A stretch of 5,309 nt of DNA from Cyanobacteria bacterium OH_PDB_112 (GTDB lineage Bacteria; Cyanobacteriota; Vampirovibrionia; Gastranaerophilales; CAJFVJ01). A program made the translations under genes and the position numbers. Under the pieces are notes generated by a model, which worked only from the letters and a program-made list of their open reading frames with translations, had not been told where the DNA came from and did not search any database. The stretch is taken from NCBI GenBank assembly GCA_023457295.1, contig JAEWLZ010000256.1, forward strand, positions 1 through 5,309, given 5' to 3'. Of the stretch, positions 1-5,309 are shown one piece after another (position 1 is the stretch's first letter; each line of letters begins with the position of its first letter).

Positions 1-1197
1 ATACAAACATGGGTTGACAATAGATTTTTTATTGAAAATAATAAATATTCAGATGTTTTTTTTAGATTTTTAAAACAATTTCTTAAAGAAAATAAAAAAA
101 ATACATTATATGTAATAGACATCCTTCCCACAATATTTTATTTGAAGGCCATATTAAAATTAATAAAAATTGATGAATTTTTTATTCTTCGGGAAAGTAA
201 TATAACAATTACAGATATTTTTAAATCTATTTTTTTTGTGAAAAAAAATTTAAACAGATTAAAGATTGAAGGTAATATTTATGAATTTAATTTTGAAAAA
301 ATTATTCGTGAAGAAATAAAAAAAGAGTTCCTTGAAACAAGAGCAGAACATTCATATCTTATTTATCTTTCTTCTAAAAGGATATCAGTAAATTACCATA
401 TAAACAAATATATATATCTTTTTGAGAATCACATGTGGGAAAAAATGCTTCTCCGTGGTTTTAGAGAAGTTAGTAAAAATACTGAATTTATTGCCTATGC
501 CCACCCAGTTGTTAATCCAACATACACATGCTATTCTGTTTCAAAATACGAAAAAGATTTAATTCCACTTCCTAATAAAATTGTAACTAATGGATTTATA
601 GGAAAACAGATTTTGACAGATTCCGGATTTGATGCAAATAAAATTTTTATAGGAAGTGCATTGAGATTTAGCAATATCTATAATAATTTTCATTCGTTGA
701 AAAAAAATAACGAAGAAAAAAGAATCTTAATTGCATGCTCTGCAAATATTTATGAGACAATAGAAACAATAATCAAATCAATCGCTGCTTTTAATTCAGA
801 AAAAGATTTGGAAGTGCTAATTAAACTTCATCCTAATGTAAAAAAATCAGTTATTTTAAAATTTATTTCTAAATTGCCTTCCAACTTTAGAATTGTAGAA
901 GATTCAATTGATTCACTATTAACCAAATCCTCAGTAACTATTTATACAAGCTCTAGTGTTTGCCTTGAATCAGTCATAAGAGATATCCCTGTCATACATA
1001 TAAAATCAGATTATATTATTGATATGAATCCTTTTGAGGGGTGTGATATATTTAAATCAGTATCAACACCTGAAGAATTGAAAAAAACAGCAACCCAAAT
1101 AATGTACAAAAATTTAATTGTTACTGACGAAATGAAAGATATTGCAGAACAACACTTCACTCGATCAACAATAAAAAAATTGTCCATTTTTTTATAA
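1..1197 (+). CDS. GT-B-like surface polysaccharide glycosyltransferase, 5' end outside window
   Basis: The frame is open from base 1 to the TAA at 1195-1197, so 398 codons are visible and the true start lies upstream. The TTG at 142 is internal and is not the start. The visible protein begins IQTWVDNRFFIEN and has no signal peptide or membrane segment, suggesting a cytoplasmic or peripheral enzyme. Visible codons 142-148 read ENHMWEK, resembling the E-N-x-x-W-E-K signature of surface-carbohydrate biosynthesis proteins. The C-terminal half looks like a GT-B nucleotide-sugar domain: a Rossmann-type strand (RILIACSAN), then KLHPN at codons 275-279, then TSSSVCLE at 316-323 followed by RDIPVIHI. 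The last two are the motifs shared by capsule, CDP-glycerol and polysialic-type transferases. It probably adds a sugar or polyol phosphate to a surface glycan; donor and acceptor cannot be told. The T-rich stretch after the stop (about 1208-1222) could end the transcript. Family assignment is fairly sure, exact reaction unknown. Confidence 0.75.
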   Translation: MQTWVDNRFFIENNKYSDVFFRFLKQFLKENKKNTLYVIDILPTIFYLKAILKLIKIDEFFILRESNITITDIFKSIFFVKKNLNRLKIEGNIYEFNFEKIIREEIKKEFLETRAEHSYLIYLSSKRISVNYHINKYIYLFENHMWEKMLLRGFREVSKNTEFIAYAHPVVNPTYTCYSVSKYEKDLIPLPNKIVTNGFIGKQILTDSGFDANKIFIGSALRFSNIYNNFHSLKKNNEEKRILIACSANIYETIETIIKSIAAFNSEKDLEVLIKLHPNVKKSVILKFISKLPSNFRIVEDSIDSLLTKSSVTIYTSSSVCLESVIRDIPVIHIKSDYIIDMNPFEGCDIFKSVSTPEELKKTATQIMYKNLIVTDEMKDIAEQHFTRSTIKKLSIFL

Positions 1198-1278
1198 CAT
1201 CTGCCCTTAATTTTTATTCTTGTAGTGTCCCAAAAAAAATTGATACAGTTTTAAGGACAAAGAAAAATTATTTTTATA

Positions 1279-1735
1279 TTGTCACTGAATGACGAGAAAA
1301 TTCGCAGATAATCACTATGATTGAAGAATGAGGACATCCTATAGAAAAGGTAGCGGAATATATCAGCTCCTCAAAGAATATTGAAAAACAGGTAATTTTC
1401 CAACAATAAAAAAACGTGAACGAAAGCCTTGTAAATTAACTACAAACCTTCATTAGGATATTGTCTTCTTCAAAAAATTGTGAATATCGGAAGTGTGGCA
1501 ATTGTGAAAATACTTTGTATGACTCGCGGATTTCCAATTGTAAATGGAATTATTCATCGCATCCAGCTGGGAAAGCATATGACAGAAAAGACCTATCCAT
1601 GATTTATTCAAAGAAATTCTAGGTCCAATATGAACATAATAGTCTTTCTTCAGTTCATAGGAGGAGTAGAGGAGATATTATGCATATAAATTATTTCATG
1701 ACAGCAAACCTTCATTTTTGGTTTAGTGACTACAA
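1279..1735 (+). pseudogene. Decayed IS481-family transposase remnant
   Basis: No single frame is open here, but pieces in two alternating frames join into an IS481-type integrase N-terminus. From TTG 1279 the frame gives LSLNDEKIR. It then shifts near 1306-1308 to IITMIEE, a stop (TGA 1329-1331), and GHPIEKVAEYISSSKN, a helix-turn-helix, ending at TAA 1407. The frame shifts again to about 1477-1599, which contains SVAIVKILCMTRGFPIVNGI followed by IHRI. This matches the region before the catalytic core, normally like 'IPHNxIHRIL'. A last piece from 1623 reads VQYEHNSLSSVH, like the family's 'W-x-R-Y-E-x-x-H-S-L-S-x-x-H' stretch; the TAG at 1620-1622 would replace its Trp. The DDE catalytic core beyond that is not recognisable. 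TGTAGTGTCCCAAAA at 1221-1235 could be an old element end, but no inverted partner was found. The stretch 1198-1278 otherwise holds nothing clear. The element is old and non-functional. Confidence 0.65.
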
Positions 1736-1792
1736 AGATTAACACAATTTTAAAACCAAAAAAATTAGGATTATTATTATTTACTAATAAAT

Positions 1793-2548
1793 TCAGCTTT
1801 TTTTCATAATAAATGCAGATCCTGAAGGAAGGGAAAGAAAAAAATCTGGCTTATCTACTAAAAAAGTATCAACCGCTTTTTTTGCCCCAGGAAAATTAAG
1901 ATATCCATAATCATCCAGAACAATGATTCCTCCTGGAATTAACCGAGGATAAAAAAATTCTAAAGAATCCCAGATAGGTTGAAACATATCAACATCAATG
2001 TGCACAAATGAAAAAGCAAGTTCTGAAGCCTCTTTAAAACGACTAGGAATCCACCCCTTTTTGTAATCTATGAAATCAAAATCTTCAAGATTTTTTATCA
2101 CCACATCCATTGAACATGCAAAATGTTTCCTATGGCAATTTTCTTCTTCATCTGTCATCACATTATTTTTGTCTTCTTCATCATATTCAGATAATCCTTC
2201 AAAAGAATCGAAAATTAAAAATGCTTGATTAAAATCCATTTTTTTAAGATTAGCAGCAATTTGGTAAGAAGAAAGCCCACGCCAGCATCCGCACTCTGCA
2301 ACCATTCCCTGATTTATTATTGGCTCTGTTTGCTGAAGCAATTTCGTTAGTGTATAATGACGTTCCCTTCGTAAAAGGTTATCAGTAGGAACCATCAGAG
2401 TTTTTTCCTGAGCCAAATTATATAAGCTATTAAATTCGGGATCTACTTCAAAAAACACATTTGGTATAGACTGATTACTAATTCGACAGATTTGAATGTT
2501 AAAAAAAGAAAAAAGTTTTTCTATACCATGTTCAATTCTCTTTTGCAT
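1793..2548 (-). CDS. TylF/MycF-type SAM-dependent sugar O-methyltransferase
   Basis: This intact 251-residue protein has an ATG start at 2548 and a TGA stop. It matches the macrocin O-methyltransferase (TylF/MycF) family, class I enzymes that move a methyl group from S-adenosylmethionine to a sugar hydroxyl and use a divalent metal. Residues 1-80 form a variable N-terminal part. Motif I (VAECGCWRGLSSY, 83-95) begins the SAM-binding Rossmann fold. FDSFEGL (113-119) carries the acidic residue expected to hold the SAM ribose, and an acid-rich lid follows (121-137). HIDVDMF (183-189) and LDDY (211-214) supply the Asp residues expected to bind metal and catalyse. FPGAKKAVDTF (219-229) is the typical family ending. 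All key positions are present, and no signal peptide or membrane segment is seen. The gene stands alone, convergent with the decayed IS481 gene. The probable role is O-methylation of a surface-glycan sugar or its nucleotide-sugar precursor; the substrate is inferred from context only. Seven T residues just past the stop (antisense of 1758-1764) may act as an archaeal terminator. Confidence 0.9.
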   Translation of the reverse strand: MQKRIEHGIEKLFSFFNIQICRISNQSIPNVFFEVDPEFNSLYNLAQEKTLMVPTDNLLRRERHYTLTKLLQQTEPIINQGMVAECGCWRGLSSYQIAANLKKMDFNQAFLIFDSFEGLSEYDEEDKNNVMTDEEENCHRKHFACSMDVVIKNLEDFDFIDYKKGWIPSRFKEASELAFSFVHIDVDMFQPIWDSLEFFYPRLIPGGIIVLDDYGYLNFPGAKKAVDTFLVDKPDFFLSLPSGSAFIMKKS

Positions 2549-2565
2549 AAGAGAAATATGTTTCT

Positions 2566-2575
2566 AAAATATATT
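2566..2575 (-). promoter_or_regulatory. Possible TATA box for the O-methyltransferase gene
   Basis: Read on the minus strand, this is AATATATTTT, an archaeal box-A-like element centred about 22 bases before the ATG at 2548. No Shine-Dalgarno site lies between it and the ATG. Together this would suit a leaderless or nearly leaderless transcript. The background is very AT-rich, so chance occurrence is quite possible. Confidence 0.3.
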
Positions 2576-2858
2576 ATGATTTAGTAGATTTGTTTCATTT
2601 TTATTTTTACTCTACAATTACCGCTAAATTATCTAAAGAGCTCAATAGAGAATGGAATGAGTTTAAAAGATAATGCGTACAAATTTATGTGATGTTGTAA
2701 GCTTTAAATTTTCATATTGCAGAAACAAAAAGATTTACATCATAAAAAAGATTCAATTATAATTACTCAAATACAGACTTTATAGAAATCCTCTTGTAAA
2801 ACAGCGACCGAAAGATCGATCGTACAGGAATTCCAACTTAATTAACCACAAATGAGAC

Positions 2859-2863
2859 AGGAG
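2859..2863 (+). promoter_or_regulatory. AGGAG, possible relic ribosome-binding site of the IS5-type transposase
   Basis: AGGAG is the only good Shine-Dalgarno match seen in the window. It is followed 11 bases later by ATT at 2875, the first codon of the transposase frame after the in-frame TAA at 2872-2874. If ATT was once ATG, the protein would begin MVAEQLYQSC. The ATG at 2852 overlaps the region but is in another frame. Confidence 0.35.
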
Positions 2864-2874
2864 TTCTCAATTAA

Positions 2875-3318
2875 ATTGTCGCAGAACAGTTATATCAATC
2901 TTGTGAAAATCTTTCAGGAGATCATAAAAGAATCAAGAGTGCCTCTTCGTTCATCCATTTTTCAAAAAAGAAATTCAATCAGCATCAGCTTCTTTCACTA
3001 ATTATTTTAAAAGAAGAGATAGGTATTGATTATCGTGATTTTTGTGAGTTTTTGAAGATTTTAACTCCAATCAGAGAGTTGTTGAACTTAAAAGAAATTC
3101 CCTATTTTACAACTATTCATAAGTTTTTCACCCGTTTTTCTGCACTTGTTTTTAACAGAATTCTTGCGAAAACAATTAGAAAATTGTTGCAGAAAGGACA
3201 CAAAATCCCGGTTACATCAATTGAAGCTACTGGATTCACCAGCGCTTATGCAAGCCACTATTATTCAAACAGAATTGGTAAAACGCGTAAAACTTTTGTA
3301 AAACATCAAGATAATTGA
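2875..3318 (+). pseudogene. IS5-type transposase, N-terminal fragment (truncated)
   Basis: The frame is open from 2875, just after TAA 2872-2874, to TGA at 3316-3318, giving 148 codons. It lacks an ATG or GTG start; the TTG at 3052 is internal, because clear transposase sequence precedes it (FSKKKFNQHQLLSLIILKEE, then GIDYRDFCEFL). This N-terminal helical region leads into PVTSIEATGFTSAYASHYYS, the start of the DDE catalytic domain. Relatives as I recall them have Asp in 'S-I-D-x-T-G-F'; here codon 117 (3223-3225) is GAA, Glu, so the first catalytic acid appears changed. After GKTRKTFVK the frame ends in HQDN and a stop, while relatives continue with a strand like TSISID. The following bases (about 3303-3322) partly recover that with small frame slips, so the end was probably lost through small indels and then deletion. 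The rest of the catalytic domain is missing. This cannot make an active transposase. Confidence 0.85.
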
Positions 3319-3403
3319 TATAAATTAAATCTAATAAAAATTTCATTTTCTTACAATGTAAAAAATCATAACTCTTAATAAGCAGTCCTAATATCAACTG
3401 AAA

Positions 3404-3919
3404 TTATTTCTTTTTCCTGCTCTTTATCACTCTAGCAGGTACTCCAACTGCAACAGAATTTGATGGAATATCTTTAGTTACTACTGCCCCAGCACCAATA
3501 ACACTACCCCTTCCAATAATTACATCTCGAGTTATAGTAGCATTTGCCCCGATCCAAACATTATCCTCAATTGTTATCTTACCAGAGGTATGACCTTGCA
3601 TATTTATTGGGATATCCAAATCATCAAATATATGATCTGCTGCTCTTATCACAACATTAGGACCTATAAGAACATTGTCTCCAATAATGATTCTGTCTCC
3701 ACCAGATGCATTAATAATTACATTCTGATTAAACGAACAATTATTTCCAATTGATACCTTTTCAGGACTTGAAATATTTAATAGAGGAAACGAGGAAAAA
3801 AAACCACAATCATGTAAATATAATTTATAGTATTTATATCTGAGATTTGAGAAAAATTCTCCCTCAGGTAATAATATTATCATTTGCTTAATAATTTGTG
3901 AAAAAAATTCTCTTATCAT
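3404..3919 (-). CDS. Hexapeptide-repeat (left-handed beta-helix) sugar O-acetyltransferase
   Basis: This is an intact 171-residue protein from ATG 3919 to TAA at 3404. It resembles WbbJ/maltose acetyltransferase-type enzymes that move acetyl from acetyl-CoA to a sugar hydroxyl. Residues 1-50 are a helical N-terminal cap with no cleavable signal. Residues 53-150 are imperfect hexapeptide turns: VSIGNN, IIIGDN, VLIGPN, ITIEDN, VWIGAN, VIIGRGSVIGAGAVVTKD. The segment AADHIFDD contains His96, the likely general base, and H110 is in the loop MQGHTSG where relatives have the same spacing. The C-terminus, SVAVGVPARVIK, is the usual CoA-site ending of the family. Length is normal for single-domain members. 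It acts in the cytoplasm as a trimer by family analogy. The neighbouring glycosyltransferase and methyltransferase suggest it decorates a surface glycan; the precise sugar is unknown. A GAGAG (3930-3934 antisense) ten bases before the ATG may serve as ribosome-binding site. Confidence 0.92.
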   Translation of the reverse strand: MIREFFSQIIKQMIILLPEGEFFSNLRYKYYKLYLHDCGFFSSFPLLNISSPEKVSIGNNCSFNQNVIINASGGDRIIIGDNVLIGPNVVIRAADHIFDDLDIPINMQGHTSGKITIEDNVWIGANATITRDVIIGRGSVIGAGAVVTKDIPSNSVAVGVPARVIKSRKKK

Positions 3920-3963
3920 TTATTACAAACTCTCATTACTATTTTATTAATATTTTCTTCATG

Positions 3964-3974
3964 TTTTATAAATT
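3964..3974 (-). promoter_or_regulatory. Possible TATA box for the acetyltransferase gene
   Basis: On the minus strand this reads AATTTATAAAA, a good archaeal box-A match. A start of transcription about 25 bases on would fall near 3943, giving a leader of roughly 24 bases that contains the GAGAG at 3930-3934 before the ATG at 3919. The spacing is coherent, but the region is extremely AT-rich. The rest of 3975-4160 is AT-rich, with T-runs at 4046-4052 and 4099-4105 and no gene. Confidence 0.4.
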
Positions 3975-4160
3975 AATAATATTAAGAGAATTTTGTAATG
4001 TCCTGAAATTATTTCGCATAAATTATCGTAAAAAAAATAGAGAATAACTATTTACTTTTTTTAAAGAGTGCACAATTTCAATTAAGTTATAATGGAGCTT
4101 TTTTTAACAATTTGCTTGTTTTACAATCTTTTTTGTCTCTCTATTTTGATAGCTTCCGCT

Positions 4161-5101
4161 CTAAGATCTTTGTTTTTCAATGGTTCTTAGCTGAAGAAGA
4201 TTGTAACAAAATGCAGAAAATGTATTTTTCACTCGTACTCTTTCAATCTTAGTAACTCTGACAGTTCCAGAATTGAAAATATTTTTAATCACAGCAAATG
4301 GTCTCTCTCCTCTTGATCTTTTTTTGCTTATTCTTAAATTGCGTATTTTATCCTTTATCCCAATAGGATGATCTCTTGCTCCCCGTTTCATTGTCGCATT
4401 GTATCCATTGCATTCTGCTCCCTGATATCCTCTGTCCCGGTAAACCACTTTTCCATCTATTGAAAGATCAACCTGACTGTCATGAACGGATGCGGTAATG
4501 GTCAAAATTCTTCGAATAAAATCATAATCCCTATCGATAAGAATATGCAATTTGTATCCAAAATGAGATTTACCTGCCTTTTTAACCCATGTACCATCTT
4601 TACTTCTACGTGTTTTGGCCTCTCCTCCTCTTGGTGTATCAACTGTTGCATGCCCGGGTTCAGCATGAATAAATGTTGCATCCTAAATTACTCCTTTTTG
4701 AATTTTCATTCCCTTTTTGTCTAATTGTTCCTGAAGTAATTCCCAGATCTGCTCATCTTTTCCTGATTTTGCAAGGCGATCACGGAACAGCCAGATTGTT
4801 GCTCTGTCAGGATCTTTGGAGGATAGCCTAAAAATTTGCGAAAAGAGATTCTGTCGTTGGCCTGACGTTCGGCTTCAGCATCTGATAATCCATACCATTG
4901 CTGAAGAATATTCATTTTCATCATCACAACAACGTCAATATTTGGATGACCGCCTTTACCCTCATTATTGGAATAAAGACTCTCTAATATCGGACGGAAT
5001 ATTTCCCAGTCAATATATTTTTCAACTTCACCGAGTCTGTCACCAAGTTCAGCAATGTGCTCATATTCCTGCTTGAAGGCAAAATTACCAAAAGTGCTCA
5101 T
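4161..5101 (-). pseudogene. IS5-family transposase, disrupted by one frameshift and one amber codon
   Basis: A full-length transposase (about 313 residues when repaired) runs from ATG 5101 to TAG 4161-4163. Residues 1-96 include a DUF772-type N-terminal domain (HPNIDVVVMMKMNILQQWYG, then SDAEAERQANDRISFRKFLG). At YPPK (about 4814) one base is missing: restoring a G gives PPKDPDRATIWLFRDRL and then the frame used to the end. Codon TAG at 4683-4685, almost surely from CAG, sits directly before the first catalytic Asp (DATFIHAEPG; GAT 4680-4682). The second Asp is in ASVHDSQ (4479-4481), and the Glu is in RSRGERPFAVIK (4305-4307). So the DDE triad survives and only two lesions are seen, pointing to recent inactivation. 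The ATG at 5101 is preferred over TTG 5104. The bases just upstream (TTTTTTCCGATAGTACTTTA, antisense) may belong to the element, but no matching terminal repeat was found at the 3' side, so the ends are undefined. Confidence 0.93.
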
Positions 5102-5151
5102 CAAATAATGATCGATGAATTAACATAAAGTACTATCGGAAAAAAAGGGGT

Positions 5152-5160
5152 TGTTAGCAA
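5152..5160 (+). repeat. Possible left terminus of the right-edge IS481-type element
   Basis: TGTTAGCAA begins 29 bases before the GTG of the transposase fragment. A TG start suits IS481-family ends, and the distance to the gene is plausible. The other end is outside the window, so no inverted repeat or target duplication can be seen. Confidence 0.3.
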
Positions 5161-5180
5161 ATCTCAATAATCATTTAAAT

Positions 5181-5309
5181 GTGAAATTATCGCCTGGAAA
5201 GGTCAGATGGATTATCAATCAAAAAAAGAAGGGAGTAAATACAACAGAGATTGCAAAAGTTCAAAAAGTCACTACAAGAAGAGTTCAACAATTGTGGAAA
5301 GAATTCTGC
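5181..5309 (+). CDS. IS481-type transposase/integrase, N-terminus only (runs off right edge)
   Basis: From GTG 5181 the frame is open to the window end, giving 43 codons. They read VKLSPGKVRWIINQKKKGVN, then TTEIAKVQKVTTRRVQQLW, a helix-turn-helix (about residues 8-40) of the kind opening archaeal IS481-like transposases. It binds the element's ends before the downstream rve-type DDE domain, which is not visible here. The frame is also open further upstream to the TAA at 5121-5123, and a TTG at 5151 (LLANLNNHLNVKLSPG) is an alternative start. The GTG is chosen because homology begins there and the TTG would overlap the possible element end. No good Shine-Dalgarno site precedes either. No lesion is visible in this part, unlike the decayed IS481 copy at 1279-1735. 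The gene is divergent from the IS5 pseudogene, with about 80 bases between their starts. Confidence 0.8.
   Translation, partial: MKLSPGKVRWIINQKKKGVNTTEIAKVQKVTTRRVQQLWKEFC

Larger units (their letters stand above)
2549..2871. other. Gene-free interval between the methyltransferase and an IS5 fragment
   Basis: No convincing gene is seen on either strand. A start-less plus-strand frame (2551 to the TAA near 2670) ends in a charged helix-like tail, STITAKLSKELNREWNEFKR, and could be a worn gene end; I do not recognise it. A loose inverted repeat joins about 2684-2700 with 2734-2746. The compact palindrome GATCGATC lies at 2814-2821, in a small GC-richer patch just before the IS5 fragment, which may hold that element's unrecognised end. 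Confidence 0.5.

Noticed and set aside
2551..2671. Start-less frame ending ELNREWNEFKR, possibly a gene tail
   Set aside because: No start codon, no recognisable family and only about 40 codons; mentioned within the gene-free interval but not called as a gene.
2684..2746. Imperfect inverted repeat (TTTATGTGATGTTGTAA with TTTACATCATAAA)
   Set aside because: The arms need gaps, the loop is over 30 bases, and such matches are common in DNA this rich in A and T; no function can be supported.
3950..4110. AT-rich repeats and T-runs that might suggest an origin, attachment site or IS end
   Set aside because: No repeated iterons, integrase site or matching inverted repeat could be found; GGAGCTTTTTTT at 4094-4105 only weakly resembles the opposite side of the IS5 element.
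4482..4724. Plus-strand open frame of 80 codons
   Set aside because: It lies antisense to the IS5 transposase, whose own frame gives clear DDE homology here; the plus-strand product is Cys-rich with no recognisable domain.
4816..5076. Plus-strand open frame of 86 codons
   Set aside because: It is the reverse-strand shadow of the DUF772-type N-terminal domain of the IS5 transposase and has no independent support.
1..5309. CRISPR array, tRNA, rRNA, toxin-antitoxin or defence genes
   Set aside because: No regularly spaced repeats, no tRNA-like fold or conserved rRNA stretch and no such protein motifs were seen on either strand.

Overview
The window is AT-rich and looks archaeal, most likely from a methanogen of the Methanospirillum/Methanosarcina kind. 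This rests on three things: the archaeal style of the IS481 and IS5 transposases, weak or absent Shine-Dalgarno sites together with TATA-like boxes before the minus-strand genes, and the low GC content. It is an inference; no rRNA, tRNA or species-specific gene is present.

Layout from left to right. (1) Positions 1-1197 (+) hold the C-terminal 398 codons of a GT-B-like surface-polysaccharide glycosyltransferase that begins before the window. (2) Positions 1279-1735 (+) hold a badly decayed IS481-family transposase split over several frames. (3) Positions 1793-2548 (-) encode an intact TylF/MycF-type sugar O-methyltransferase. (4) Positions 2549-2871 have no recognisable gene. (5) Positions 2875-3318 (+) hold the N-terminal half of an IS5-type transposase, with its start and C-terminus lost. 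(6) Positions 3404-3919 (-) encode an intact left-handed beta-helix (hexapeptide repeat) O-acetyltransferase. (7) Positions 4161-5101 (-) hold a nearly complete second IS5-family transposase killed by one frameshift and one amber codon. (8) From about 5152 to the right edge lies the start of another, apparently undamaged IS481-type transposase.

The three undamaged cellular genes (glycosyltransferase, sugar O-methyltransferase, sugar O-acetyltransferase) fit one theme: assembly and decoration of a cell-surface glycan, such as an exopolysaccharide, a capsule-like polymer or an S-layer/archaellin glycan. They do not form one operon. They lie on both strands and are separated by remnants of four insertion sequences at different stages of decay. 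This is a typical variable surface-glycan island worn by transposition. I found no evidence of a new defence system, CRISPR array, RNA gene or other undescribed system.
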